A program made the position numbers and the translations under genes. The notes beneath the pieces were generated by a model that saw only the letters and a program-made list of their open reading frames with translations, did not search any database and was not told the origin of the DNA. From Antedon mediterranea (taxonomy: Eukaryota > Echinodermata > Crinoidea > Comatulida > Antedonidae): DNA of 64,000 nt. Below are positions 47,685-59,789 of this stretch, one piece after another; position 1 is the first letter of the stretch, and every line of letters starts with the position of its first letter. The stretch covers positions 11,256,922-11,320,921 of the forward strand of contig NC_092678.1 of the NCBI RefSeq assembly GCF_964355755.1, read 5' to 3'.

Positions 47685-50600
47685 TTACTTTTTTTCTCTG
47701 CAAATAAGACAGTTTTCTTCTTGACACAAGTACTTTATAAAATGATAACGTTCAATATAAATACAATCTAACTTCTTCTTAAATAATGATATATTTCTAC
47801 ATGGTTTTAGATCATCCGATAGATTGTTCCACACCTTAGACCCAGTATACGAGAAGCCTTGACGGCCAACATTTGTATGCTTCAGATCTATTACAAGATT
47901 ATTTTTATTGCGCGTGTTATAATCATGATACGAGTCGAAGGTGTGGAAAAATCCATCGAATGACTGGTAATTTTCCATTTTTGTAGAGGAACATTAAATT
48001 TGCTACATTTTTTTCATATAGATCGAATATGTTTAAGGTATTAGTTTTAATGAACAATGGAGAAGATGGATGTAGGTAGTGGACTTTACATATTATTCGG
48101 AGGGCCTTTTTTTGTAAAAGGTGAATTCTATTTAAATTATTTATGCTACCAGTACCCCACACAGTAATGCCATATGTAATGATGGGAAGGATAAGGGATT
48201 TATAAATAATGAGCAATATTTCATATGGTAGTATGGTTTTTAAGAGATTCATAGCTCCAATAATGGCAGAAATTTTACTAGTGATTACATTATGCTGTAA
48301 GAAATTTTTTTTTTCATCAAGTATGACTCCTAAAAATGTTGTTTGATAAACTCTTTCAATAACGTCTTGATAAATAACAATGTTTACATGAGATTATCAA
48401 TAGTACTATTTCTACCACTAAAAACCATAAATTTGGTCTTTTTAGTATTTATGGTAAGTTTGCCTTAATCCACAAATTTAATTTTTTTAATTCATTATTC
48501 ATAATATCAATAGCTTCGTTTACATTGTTGTGTTGTAAGAAAACACTTGTGTCATCGGCAAACATTATTAGTTGTGTACTGGTACACACTGATGGCATAT
48601 CATTTACAAACATTAGGAATAATAACGGACCCAAGATTGATCCTTGAGGGACACCGTATTTTATCAACTTTTTGTCGGAATTTATTCCGTCAATAGTTAC
48701 GAATTGTTCTAATTCGCTTAGATAACTGCAGAACCATTTACGGTATGTACAATACCTCTGATCCCAAAATAGGGTAATTTTTTAGTAAGTATGTTGTGGT
48801 CTATCGAATCAAAGGCCTTAGATAGGTCGAGAAAGACGCTATAAACAAACTGCTTATTGTCAATTGCCATTGATATTTTCTCAATTTTCTGCAAGAGGGC
48901 GTGGTTTGTCGAGTGCCCTTTTCTAAAACCGTATTGTCTGTCGTTAAGGATTTTGAACTTATTTAGGAATGATAATGTTTGTTCATGAACAATTCGTTCA
49001 TACATCTTTGACATACAAGATAGTATGGATATAGGCCTATAATTTCGTATATCGTCTCTAACGCCACTCTTATATACCGGTATAGTTTTTGCCAATTTAA
49101 GTTTATTTGGAAAGACTCCTGTGCTGAGTGATAGATTGACTAAATACGAAACAGGTTTAGTTAATATATCAGCATTTTTATTTATGTATTTTGCCCGGAT
49201 ATCATCATGGCCTGGAGACTTGCTTGTGTTCAGGTCCAATAGGTTTTGACGTCATACTCTGTTAACGGAGTAAAGAACATGGAGTTTTGTATGCTATGAT
49301 TATTCGTAGTCTATTGGATTTACATGTGGGTAATTTTCATTTGCCTTTTCTGCCATTTCTTCACCAATACTATTAAAATAAGAATTCATGACTTCCGCTT
49401 TATCAGTGGGAGTTTCAAATGTTTCAGAACAATATGTTACTTTTGCTAGGATTTTCGATTTTTTATTTCTTCCCAGAATAGCATTTATAGCACTCCATGT
49501 TTTTTTCATGTCATTTTTTCGTTTTTCGAAGTCCTCTTTATAATAACTTATTTTTCTTTGTCTAAATGATTGTTGTTAGTTTGTTTTTGTATTTTTTATA
49601 TTTTGATTTATTAACACTCGAAGGATTCTTTTTATATTTGATCCCGGGGGGGTCACTTGTATATAAACCAAACGGTGGGGGGGGGGGGGGGAGTGCAGCA
49701 ACCACTTCAAGACATGAGGCACTTGCGCTACCTGTTTTACTGAAAAATACTACGGACTTGAACTACCATTTACCAAATAAAAATCCAGTGTTCTCTAAAA
49801 AGACGGCAGAAACAAGGCCACGCCAGGGAGGGCGCAATATTTGTACTGGTTCCCGGCATGATCTGCGCATGGCCAAAGAGACCGTTCATGGCAAAATCAC
49901 GTGCACGAACGTGTTTTGAAAAGTTTATCGCTCGTCGTCCGCGGTGGTGCATCCGCCGTGAACGACGATGATCAAGAGTCAAGAAGAGTGGTCACAGTTG
50001 AATGATTTTGTCCTAGGCTATGTTTCGTGTTCTTCTGCTGATGCGAAAACTCTAGGCCTATTCAAAGGTATTTAGCGATGGGCTTATATAGCCGGGCTTA
50101 TAGCATCCATTATGCTAAAATACCTGCAAAATTTGGCGATAAATTGTGACATTTTGACACGGGTGGGCGAGCCAGGGACTTAAACTACTAATTTCACCCT
50201 GTCATTTCCCACACTTGTGCTACCAACTCTCCATAATTTCCCACACTTGTGCTACCAGGCCCTCGAAAATATACCCCGTAAATGCGGCACCTCCCGGTAT
50301 GGAAATATTTAAGAGTAACGACATTTGATATATAATTTCTCTTTAGTATTTAGAGACCGTTCTATACCATCAGTCATCCAGGGTGACCTTATTCTATTTT
50401 TTAACGGGAAACATCTATCAATTAGTGTTGTAATTGTATTTGAGAATCGATTATATGATACACTTGCATCAGAGCAATTTAAGACATTATCCCACTGTTG
50501 ATTTTGTAACTCATTTCGAAATAATTGATTTTGTTCAGTCGAAAAGTTACGCTTAAAAACATATGTGCTTGTTTTACTTTCCGTATATTTTTGTGATTTA

Positions 50601-51062
50601 TCAATGCTTATTACTGGACAATGATCAGATATATCACTAAACAAAATATTAGTTTCAATGTCATGAGTGTTTGGAGAGTTTGTATAAATGTTGTCTATTA
50701 TTGTTGACGTTTCCTCAGTAATGCGCGTCGGTTTATTTACTAGGGGTATAAATGATTCTGAGATCATAGAGTCGACATGTTCTTGGACATTACCTACAGA
50801 GTTGTACATATTTAGGTCAACATTGAAGTCGCCCATGAGATAAGTTTGTTTCTTTTCGTTTGTTCATGAGTCACTCATTTGAGCGTTAAAGTTAGAAACA
50901 TCGGATTTTGGTGGTCTATAAATAACTCCACAAATAACTGTCTTATTGTCTGTATCAAGTTCAATAATAATACTCTCAGCGGCATGCAGAAGCTGTGATA
51001 GGTCACTTCTTAATCGATAAGACAAATTTGACTTTATATATAAAGCAATGCTACCTGCCTGT
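47685..51062 (-). pseudogene. Decayed CR1-superfamily LINE, endonuclease and RT
   Basis: Minus-strand remnant read in pieces. 51060-50309: APE endonuclease, with IYRPP, MGDFNVDL, IDNIYTN and SDHCPV. 49509-49300: linker with KKTWSAINAILG. 49239-48718: RT with SPGHDDI, NYRPISILSCMSKMYERIV, QYGFRKGHST and FLDLSKAFDSIDHN. 48667-48449: [14 protein letters not shown] and MFADDTSVFL catalytic motif. 48252-47685: thumb and C-terminus with YGITVWG, YNTRNK and GSKVWNNL. Frameshifts lie near 48720, 48440 and 47960, a stop in the endonuclease near 50866, and an insertion at 49640-50305. No ORF1; truncated at about 51062. Wording such as HDYNTRNK fits the L2/Daphne/Crack neighbourhood. Confidence 0.85.
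49640..50304. mobile_element. Unclassified insertion in the LINE
   Basis: About 665 bp with no LINE similarity, between the endonuclease and linker segments. Starts atcccggggggg, includes a G-run at 49676-49692, and ends with two copies of cccacacttgtgctacca (50210-50260). ATATTT at 49634-49639 and 50305-50310 might be a target duplication, but the word is AT-rich and short. Confidence 0.4.
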
Positions 51063-51074
51063 GTGTTCCTATTG

Positions 51075-51296
51075 TTATGTATAGTTATTTAATTGATTCA
51101 GACCAGTAAAGTGTTCAGCCGGTAAAAAGGCTGGTAAAGCTTTTAAATCTAAGAGCGGTAGTTGACAGCATATAGAGGCAAAATAATCATTCATTTTTAT
51201 CGCTGATTCAGTATAAGATCCACCTGGAAACTTTATGTTTGGTTTATTTTTAAAGTTGTACAGGTTACGTACGCTTTTGTACCTATTTTTAATCAA
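51075..51296 (-). pseudogene. Fragment of a second LINE-like reading frame
   Basis: Reads KNRYKSVRNLYNFKNKPNIK and then KMNDYFASICCQ, the style of the linker between endonuclease and RT in LINEs (YFNSIG in the next element). Different from the adjacent LINE and abutting its truncated end. Only about 70 residues, so assignment is tentative. Confidence 0.35.
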
Positions 51297-51399
51297 TATA
51301 GCTCCTCAGGATGGTTAACCCATATTTTAAAATGTATTATGAAGGGGATGAGAAGATACGAATTCATGTAAAATTTGTACCTACCGGATGTTCTGACGT

Positions 51400-52050
51400 C
51401 ACCATATGGCCACTCTAATTTTTAAAATAGATTTGTTTTCTTTTTCATACTAGTTAATCCAATTTAATAGAGCGCAATTGCGTTCCTCAATTTCTCCTAG
51501 ACTTTGATATGTTATTCCTCACTCAAACCTCTTTTATGAGTTACAAGTTTTGTTTTTTATTACATCATCATATAAAAATATTAGAATAACGTGAGTTACT
51601 TAATTTCATCTATACAGATGTTAATCTGTTATAGCTCATCGAAATGAAAAGTGACCCATGTGATTAAAACTTATTATGGAAGTTGTTGAATTGTATGAAT
51701 TCATACAAATTTTGTCTATCTGATATCATATATCCAGTTGAATTCAAAAAGTCATATTTTCGTCTTTTTCATATGTTCATCACATATAAGTGAGCGCATT
51801 TCACTTTTACGTGCCCAAAATTCTTCAAATTTTGAAATCTTTATAATATGTCAATTTGATGACGTCATCGTGTTAAAAATTGGATTAAAAGATGGGTCTT
51901 GTAATTTCATCTATGCTACACTCTACATAACATGTACAGTGTATTTTGTAAATACTGTAATATGCTGTATGATACAAATGATACTTTAAACATATTTAAT
52001 TCATTTCGTAGGATGTCATAACAAGTTCAGGTTAATTGTCCGCATTTCCG
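51400..52050 (-). repeat. Dispersed repeat, right arm of the 5.4 kb inverted pair
   Basis: Reverse complement of 46670-47340, roughly 75-80 percent similar by eye. Ends with tccgcatttccgcggataac near 52035, matching the tgtccgc...gcggataac words at 46675-46697. Confidence 0.85.
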
Positions 52051-52670
52051 CGGATAACCTAATAATTGACCTGTAGCTTTAGATGTGCAAAATGTTTTTA
52101 TATGATGTCAGAGTTGCGCAGTGTAAGTTACACGCGATTTTATGAAATTTTATGGTTGATCATAAATTCTGAGGTAAAAAATATTTTATCAAAGTATGAA
52201 GCAACTTTTGACATAATGAAAATTACATGAGTATTGAAATTGATTGTTGTTTTCACCTGTAGTAGATTTCTTTCATTTTGATGAACTTTAATTTAATTTT
52301 GATGAATATAATTTTGTACTCTCTGGTCGGCACTGCTCCTATGAGGGGAAGCCCTGTTGTCATTACTGTGCGGTTGCTTGCACAACTAATGCGCTGAGCT
52401 CACCACCAGGGGAAGCCCCGTAATTACTCCTCTTTGGACGCACTACTAACACAGCAGCTGAAACATGATAACCTTGCCGTAGGCACTTTGGTTTTTACGA
52501 TATTGTTTGCCTTAATCAGTCAAGTTTAATTTTTAACAAAATTTCTGATTTCCTAGGTAGATTTTGAATTCAATTTCAATTGTACGCTGTTGAAGTAATT
52601 TCTGGGTTCACAATGAGTTCATGGGTTCACCTTGCAACTTCCTGGTTTCAACTAAGTTGGCCGTTAGTGG
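52051..52670. other. Non-coding stretch with aggggaagccc repeats
   Basis: Contains two near-copies of gagsggaagcccyg (52350 and 52409) in a GC-richer 150 bp segment. May be a short interspersed element; not identified. Confidence 0.35.
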
Positions 52671-52674
52671 CTAT

Positions 52675-52832
52675 AGCCGATTTTCCACTAGGCGAATTTG
52701 ATCGCGCGAATCAAAAGCGTCAGCTTATACGCATGCGTAGAGAGGGATTTTGAAGATGGAAACATGAATACGCATGCGTATAAGCTGACGCTTTCGATTC
52801 GCGCGAACAAATTCGCCTAGTGGAAAATCGGC
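52675..52832. mobile_element. Hairpin MITE of about 158 bp
   Basis: Near-perfect inverted arms of about 67 bp: gccgattttccactaggcga at the left mirrors the right end, followed by gcgcgaatc, agcgtcagcttatacgcatg and cgta. Loop of about 24 bp. Flanked by tata/ttata, consistent with a TA-type target duplication. Non-coding. Confidence 0.85.
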
Positions 52833-53985
52833 TTATAGCCATTTTAGTTTTTTGTTTATTTTCAGATAAAATTGCGCGTGTGAATTGGTACAGTAGTTAA
52901 AAAATAAAAATTATACTGCAAATTAATAAAGATCAAATTAAATATATGCCATAAAACATCAGAGTATATTGTGGGGAATAGTAAAAATTACATAGGGAGA
53001 TCTGATAAGACCTTTTGTTTAAAATCGAGTGAAATCCCAATAGCCGAGATTTATAGGATAAGCTGGCAGGAATAACTGAGGGCTATCTGTGTTCCGTTAG
53101 GACTGGGATACGTCTGCCCATGTTGCAAGCCGTCTAAAATGTCTTCCTTCTTGGGCCGAAATGGCCCACTCTGTCACGGAAGTTAGTTTCAAAGGATGTT
53201 TAAATTAAATAATGTATTAATTATTAGGATGGTATTTATTTGAATAAACACCCAACACCTCCCCAATAAAACATTACCCCCAACCCAACTATCTAATAAA
53301 CGCCATTTATACACACAATATTGTATTAGGCCTGTATCTATAATAACACATACTATTTGTAGTAGAATTCAACGCACTGTTATCTACAATTAAGCATTTG
53401 GTATTCTTTTTTACCACTTTTTATATCTATTAGAGGATTATATTTGATTAAAAATGTTACCATATTATTAAAACTAAAAAATTAAATCCCTCGAATAAGC
53501 ACCTCCCTCAAATGAACTCCGCCTCCCCACCTCCACCCTATGGCCCCTGTCAATTAATAAACACTATACCTTAAAAAGTTATTAATCATAAAGACACTGT
53601 GTGTGAAACAGAGTAGGTTTAGTTTTACGAATTTCAAGCATTTTGTTAATGTTAACCAACAGAAAACGTACAAGGAGAACATCCTAAAACCTTTTTACTC
53701 GAGTCATTATCATTCCGAGAACCTGAAGGCTACTTCTGTGTCTTATTTGATGCAACAAATTACGTAAAACAATTTATTAATAAACATTGCTGTTTGAAAA
53801 TTCTTGACTAATACAGTAGCCCTAATTATTATTTTATTTATACATTTATAAAATTATTCTAAAACTACTATAAGCAAGTATGAGCTGGTATCCACTTTAA
53901 GGCATTATAGAAGATTCGTAATTGTGGTTAAAAAATACATAATGTGCTCTGTTGGAAGAATTTCATCTGGTTGTGAAATAGGTAT
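52833..53985. other. Non-coding stretch
   Basis: AT-rich. No gene, array or paired structure recognised. Confidence 0.4.
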
Positions 53986-54029
53986 TAAATAAAATTTCTT
54001 TTGAACAACCAAAAAATAATATAATAATA

Positions 54030-54127
54030 ATATAAGGTTTCATTTTCAACTGGCGTTTCATCGTCTAGCGTTGTTAATCCCATGACGACGATGAATTGGT
54101 ATAGCGCCACCAATGGTTCAAACGGAC
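54030..54127. repeat. Inverted repeat left of the Penelope remnant
   Basis: About 100 bp mirrored by 54612-54715: ggcgtttcatcgtctagcg, tcccatgacgacgatgaatt, and ataaaa/tgttcaa words. Penelope-like elements often carry such inverted terminal repeats. Confidence 0.8.
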
Positions 54128-54131
54128 GATA

Positions 54132-54610
54132 AAAAGAGTTTTCAACCAACATCAAATTGACACCTTTTTCATCCCATCCAATAAGATCAGGCAAAACCTT
54201 GTTCATCCGAAGGACCGCATCAAAAAAGATCAAGTATGCGGTTGCATCTACAAACTACAATGTCTGAACTGTCCACAAGCTTACATAGGGGAAACAAGGG
54301 AGGGCTTTAAAAACACGCATAAAAGAACATCGCACAGACACAGAAAACAACACGGGAGGGATTTTAACCAGGGCTCAAAGATCGTCCACATCATCAATCA
54401 TACATAAATCTGCAATAACAGATCATGCACTACAACACAATCACCTCATTGATTGGAGTGCTGCTATCCTTGAGAAAGTATGCAACACTCAAAAAAGGCA
54501 AATAAAAGAGTAGATCAACATCAGAAAGCATGGAAATATCATGAACAGAGATGAAGGAGCCCACGAATTGTCACATATATATGATCTACTATTAAAGAAG
54601 AAGGAGGCAA
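54132..54610 (+). pseudogene. Penelope-like element, GIY-YIG endonuclease remnant
   Basis: C-terminal part of a Penelope-like retroelement polyprotein. Frame 1 from about 54141 reads IPSNKIRQNLVHPKDRI, then VCGCIYKLQCLNCPQAYIGE; CIYKL and AYIGE are the two GIY-YIG strands and CxC...CxxC the usual cysteines before them. After one frameshift near 54300 it continues LKTRIKEHRTDTENNT, SAITDHALQHNHLIDW and HGNIMNRDEGAHELSHIYD, with the conserved arginine of KTRIKEH. A TAG near 54510 replaces the W of an IKEWINIRK-like motif. The RT domain is missing, so the copy is 5'-truncated and dead. Confidence 0.82.
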
Positions 54611-54611
54611 C

Positions 54612-54760
54612 ACGTCCGTTTGGACTTATTGGTGGCGCTATACCAACTCATCGTCGTCATGGGATTAACAATAACAACGCTAGACGATGAAAGCCAGTTG
54701 AGAATAAAACCTGATAGGTTCGCTTATATTATTTTTGGGTTGTTCAAAAGAAATTTTATT
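54612..54760. repeat. Inverted repeat right of the Penelope remnant
   Basis: Mirror of 54030-54127 extended outward to gttgttcaaaagaaatttta, which pairs with 53993-54010. Cgtccgtttggac at 54612 marks the inner edge. Confidence 0.8.
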
Positions 54761-55254
54761 TAATAATAGGCTCTGGTAACTAATTTTAAAATCATTACAG
54801 TGGCGCCAGGATCTTTCCGACGCGGGGGATAAATTCCCCCGTGGGGCTTTTCTATGCGAGCATCACTAGCCCCTTGGAAGCAACACGTTATATCGTAATT
54901 TGAGGCTGTTTTAATCAGATTTAAGATAGCCAACTTTTTCAATTTTTTATGGTACATAAATAAAATACTTTGTGAAAAACACATTGCACGAGGTCTGATG
55001 CGATGTGTAAATCCATTATTGTAATTTGAAAAATGGTATAATAATAATAAAAAATATATATAATATATGCCTATCATAGAAAATATACGCAAACGTAAAA
55101 CCACGGGCCAAGAGTTATATTGTTATTCACAGAGGCTTTAGACTTGTTGCTGTCTGGGGGTGTAAACTTTGTAAATGCGCGAGACTAAACACCCATGGGC
55201 TGATCTGTAAGAAAAATTTTAAAAAGAGAGATGCTACAGTAGGTCCCCGAAAAA
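54761..55254. other. Non-coding stretch
   Basis: Small GC hairpin at 54818-54845 (gggggataaattccccc). Nothing else recognised. Confidence 0.4.
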
Positions 55255-55600
55255 TTCAATTACACATTGATGAAAGGAAATTAGTTAGAACCAAACTAGC
55301 TATAGGAACAATTAGAAAAATAGAGTTGTTTAGGTCCCTGGAAATTGGATTAGGCCTATAGTATTTCGAAGAAAGAAACAAAATATAAGTCTCCAGGACC
55401 AGCCCTACCATTAGGGTGGAGCTGCTACGAAAATTGTAAAAAATAGAACTGCTGGGGCTGGTCCCTGGAAATTGCACTCATATAGGCCTCTATTGATTAA
55501 TGAAACAAAATTATAAGTCTACAGGACCAGCCCGCCATGGATGGTTTTGTGGAGGTAAGAAAATTTTGAAAATTACAGCTGCAGGTCTATTACAAAAAAA
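55255..55600. repeat. Diverged tandem repeat of about 125 bp
   Basis: Two and a half copies: ggtccctggaaattg at 55332 and 55461, aagtctmcaggaccagccc at 55387 and 55517, and gaaaattttgaaaa-like tails. Confidence 0.7.
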
Positions 55601-56471
55601 TATCAGGTCTAGAGGCCTAAAAAAGTAGCTTTTGCCTTTTATTTGGAGGGGAATGCGTCCGCAAGCGTAGACCATTTTCCATTGAGGAAATCAGTTTATT
55701 TCCCAGATGTATATGCGTACGATCTGGACTTCCGGTGTACATGACATATAGGACATTGAAAAGTAATAAATTAGCTGTAATAAGATGTTGGCTAAATGAA
55801 AATGGCATGTTTTTTGTTTAGTAATGTAGACCTACAGTAGGCGAGCTTACAGTGAAACGTCTATTCGTACCCTTTTCTGTATAGCGACGTCGATACACAC
55901 TACACAATGTAACGCATCAATAAACTAAATAAAAGTTACTACAGGTACAGTGGAACATTATATCACGCGTGAAACCGCAATGTGCCGGCCCAATGGTAAA
56001 CGATTCGTATAAAGGAACACTGCCAGACAAGTGCGTACATAATTGTTTATTAGGTCGCTGGTAATATTACATGTATAAAGTGTAATAGCCCTCCGACGTA
56101 CTAAAAAAATGACACGGTTTTCTAGGTGCTGAAGCTATGAAGTGATTGTGAATGATTTTAACTGTATATTATATTCCCCGACAGAAAATACTCGCGTTCC
56201 CCGACGGGGGTCTAGGCTCCCCAACAAGGGAGGCGACACCACTGGGTAGGGGTAACCACTCACCAAGTACGGTGCATGAGGCACAGGCTAAGGTTGGTTA
56301 AATGACATCTAGATGGTCGGAAGTGGTACTCGCACATAAAATTCATAAATGGAACCTATAGTTGGCCGGAAATGATACTCCCATAGTGAGTTAACAATCT
56401 TTTCCATAAAATCAGACATTTTAGTCCAACCGGGTGTTGGGAGAGTTGACTGTATGTTTTCCTTTTTCCAG
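55601..56471. other. Upstream region of RBSN
   Basis: No coding exon found. A pyrimidine-rich acceptor cctttttccag ends at 56471, so at least one non-coding first exon probably lies in or before this stretch. Repeated tccccgac words at 56175-56210. Confidence 0.4.
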
Positions 56472-56516
56472 GATAACAAAATCTAAAGTACCAACAAAAA
56501 ATCTGTTAGAACCAAA

Positions 56517-59500
56517 ATGGAGGAAGAAACTGTAATACTTGAAGGGTTTATCTGTCCTATGTGTAAGAGAAATTTGAATTCTGTCTATCAGTTACAAGCA
56601 CACTTTGAAGATGTTCATAGAGCAGAAGAAAAAATTGGGGTACAGCTAAAAGAATTCATAGGTAAACATTTCAATTAAATTAGTGATCATGTACTGAATC
56701 TACACAAACTTATTTTATTTTTAAAATTTCCCTGGCATTACATGGTTCTATTTTTATTCCACCTGTTCACATTTTGTTAGTGTAGGATAGTAATGTCTAA
56801 AAATGCTGCTTCTTTCTTTCTGTCTGTCAAATTAATTAATCAAAAGTATTCTTGGTTAATAGGAAAAGCTAAAAGAAAAATCTTAAAGAAGAGAGAAGAT
56901 ATTAATTATGAAGAAGGGTACACCCCATCACAGTCACATCAATCAAACTCAGAAAGTTTTGAAAGTGGTGGGACAGATCCATTTACATGGAGTTCTGAAC
57001 TTGGTAGGCCTTTTTATTATTTTGTATGGCGTTGGATATTAATGATTCATCAATTTATTTTGTGTCCTTTCTGACACAAAATCATACAAACATTAACTTT
57101 CACTCTAGTTATAGATCAACTTATATGCACATTAAGGTCCAGAGAATTTTGACAGACAGAAATTGGTTTAGGCCGGTCAACATCATTTTTTTGGCTTGGT
57201 TACATTTTAGAAATGTTGCGAAGGGTACAGTATATAAACAAACACAAACAGCTTGTTAAATCTCCGACAACCACTGGTTATAGCAAGATAATTTTTGTCT
57301 CAAATTGTTCATCTAATGAGACATTTTAGTGAAAAATGACAGAAATTGGTTTCCTGTAAATGTAATAACAAACTAGATTTAATTTGTCACTATGACGAAT
57401 TATAGGTTATGTATTGATTTAAAGATATATTGATTGATTGATTTTCTCAGAATCTTTATTTATTTTAATATGATAAGATCTTGCTAATAGGAATACAATA
57501 GCCAGTATAACAATCCGATCAAAGATCCCTCTGCGTATAATGTCATAAACCACATTGTTACATAAGTAATAAAGACATTACTTACTTTTTATAGATTTCA
57601 TTATAAATTATGTGTATATAAATCTATACACTAAAAAATATATTTGAACAAACAATACGGATAACAAAAATTTGTTTCCGAAGGTGAGACTCGACTCGGT
57701 ACCTTGAGTGCTATAGACACGAGCACATACCACCAAGCCATACACAACTGACTAAAAAAAGTTGTAGAAAGATTCCTCCGTGTATTTACTATGCAGTAAA
57801 CACTTTGGTGCATACCGCAATGAATTATAATTTTTTAATATGATGACATCTTTTAAAAATGTTAAAAAATGATGCACTGTCAAACTATATACTTTTAACT
57901 TTAATATAATATGAACTTTTGAAGTATGAAAGTTAATGTTAAGTTTGTTATTTTGGTCTAAGAAAATGTCATAATTTGTTTTTTTTAAATTTAATATGCA
58001 ATTAATTATGACTTAATCAAGTTTTGTTCTCTTAATTTCATAATAAATCATACATATGATACGTACACTTCAATTTTATGAAATAAAAAATAGGTGTTCC
58101 CGAGCATTGTGACGATCTATATTAATTTTAAAATTTAGCATATTTTCACCATTTTTTTAACTTACATGTGCGTAGCCTGTAACTTTTGACGTGCTCGTAT
58201 AACGCAATTTAGCGTTGAAAAGTGAATAAAAGTATGATGATATTATTAAAGAAAGGTTGTACAACAGAAATCGGACAAAAATATTGCGCATTAATGTTTA
58301 TCGCGCAGTGCGCATGCAAAAATCTTCGCACCCATAGCAATTTTTGAAACGCTTAAAATTCCCTGAAACGTACTTTTTTCATCGAAAATAAATTTTGACA
58401 ATTTTGAAACTTTTAAGCGCGTGTATGCATTGCAAGCGTTATGCACTACGCACGTAATTGTATTGTATATGATGAAATATGACCTGACATTTATGAGTAC
58501 CGAAGTTTTGTTTAATTGTGATTCATGCTTGTGAAGATATGATTACAAACGTGATTTCGTTAAATCGTGTGTAATTTTTGATTGCCCACCATGAAAACAT
58601 AACCACATCGATTCCTGGCCATAAGAAATATACTCTGAAAAATTGACTCGGCTAGATGAAACTGATATCAAGATAATTGACGAATTAGTGCTAAGGAAAG
58701 AATAAATAAATAATTTAAAGATCCTGACAGAATCAAGATATACAGATATTGACTGCTTAGAGGTTAAATATAAGATTTGACATCCCCGAAGGAATGATAT
58801 TATGTTCGAGGGAATATATATTTCCCGAAGCGATATAAAAGGCGATATCTGTTATATTACATAGCCAACAACAAGTAGAATATCTGCTGGGTCGGGTAGC
58901 TAGGCTAGGCCTAGGCCTCCTTTTTTTATTGTATTTCGAAGAATAATATACAGATAATTACTAATTAATGGCAATAAAATATTCACGATAGCCTAGGTCG
59001 TTTAAATGATAACAGAAGAATTTCTATCAATAAGCCTACATTAATAATAATAATATTATTATCAGATAGGCCGAATAAATAATGAGGGCGCTATTTATGC
59101 ATAGTTTAAATAGTTTAGTTGAGTAATTTCTTCAAGCATGTTCCGTGGCATGAAGCGTTGTCTTGTGATGGAGTGACAATTGCATCGCAAGTTCAAGACC
59201 CAGTAGATGACTTTTGTTTATTTATCAGCAAACGCGAGTGTTGCACACGAAAATTACACAGTCAATATCATCGTACTCGATAATTTATATGATTAATGAC
59301 AGGGACACGATAATTACGCGAAAATTACACAGTCAATATCATCGTTCTCGAGGATATATACGATTTACGATCCTCGCAGCGGTAGTCATGTGATGCAGTT
59401 TCAACCAATCACGTTTGCGTATTTACATAGCTATGTAAATACGCAAACGTGATTGGTTGTAATGTAATGTAATGTGTATGTAATATAACCTAATAAACCA

Positions 59501-59789
59501 GACTAAAGGAGGGGTGTCCTACTATTACTAAATTTACTTCACCTACGGCAATTAACATTACCTACATTATTACTGAATCATGCCTTTTAACGTTGCAACT
59601 AACAATTGTAAAGATTAGTAAATTTATACATTTTTTTATAAGGTGCCACTCAAAGCCACATTCAACTTTTTAAGTCCATCAGAGGCTCAATAATTAATCA
59701 CATCGTTGTTGAAACAAATAAGCTGGTGATTCGCCTTGAGAAACTGGTATGTTTTTACAACACACATCCTGAGAAATCTAAAAAAAAAG
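56517..59789 (+). CDS. RBSN: Rabenosyn-5 orthologue, coding exons 1-3 (3' incomplete)
   Basis: Endosomal Rab4/Rab5 effector. Exons 56517-56661, 56863-57003 and 59643-59789, all with GT-AG borders and phase 1 junctions, give 144 residues. Exon 1 has a C2H2 finger, C13-x2-C16-x12-H29-x4-H34 (GFICPMCKRNLNSVYQLQAH), as at the rabenosyn-5 N-terminus (known as GFLCPLC...YQLHSHYEEEH in mammals). Exon 2 carries KAKRKILKKRE and SFESGGTDPFTW, matching KAKDRLLKRE and SFSYGGVDPYMW. Exon 3 carries IVVETNKLVIRLEKL, matching the helix before the FYVE domain. The FYVE finger, NPF motifs and Rab5-binding end should follow beyond the window; the next exon is not seen before 64000. An acceptor at 56471 precedes the ATG, so the first exon is non-coding. 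Confidence 0.88.
57655..57765 (-). repeat. tRNA-like SINE head candidate in RBSN intron 2
   Basis: On the minus strand: an A-box-like tggcttggtgg, then ctcgtgtctatagcac, and a B-box-like gtaccgagtcgagtctcacc, with spacing close to a tRNA. No intact cloverleaf, so a tRNA-derived repeat or pseudogene is more likely than a working tRNA. Confidence 0.4.
59140..59205 (+). repeat. tRNA-like segment in RBSN intron 2
   Basis: Reads gtggcatgaagcgttgtctt, then gtgatggagtg, and gcaagttcaagaccc, resembling A and B boxes about 35 nt apart. The stems do not pair fully. Candidate tRNA-derived SINE head. Confidence 0.35.
59260..59345 (+). repeat. Short direct repeat
   Basis: acacagtcaatatcatcgt and the bases before it (gaaaatt) occur at about 59248-59273 and again at 59319-59345, both followed by ctcga. 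Unit spacing about 71 bp. Confidence 0.7.
59402..59459. repeat. Perfect 58 bp spacerless palindrome
   Basis: The 29 bases 59402-59430 are the exact reverse complement of 59431-59459, with tagcta at the centre and an attggttg/caaccaat (CCAAT-box-like) word at each end. Lies in RBSN intron 2. Confidence 0.97.

Noticed and set aside
54030-54760. Hammerhead ribozyme in the Penelope terminal repeats
   Set aside because: The CUGAUGA and GAAA core pair was looked for on both strands and not found in a workable arrangement.
56793-57074. Single 93-codon frame as a gene
   Set aside because: It reads through an intron; only 56863-57003, in another phase, is RBSN exon 2.
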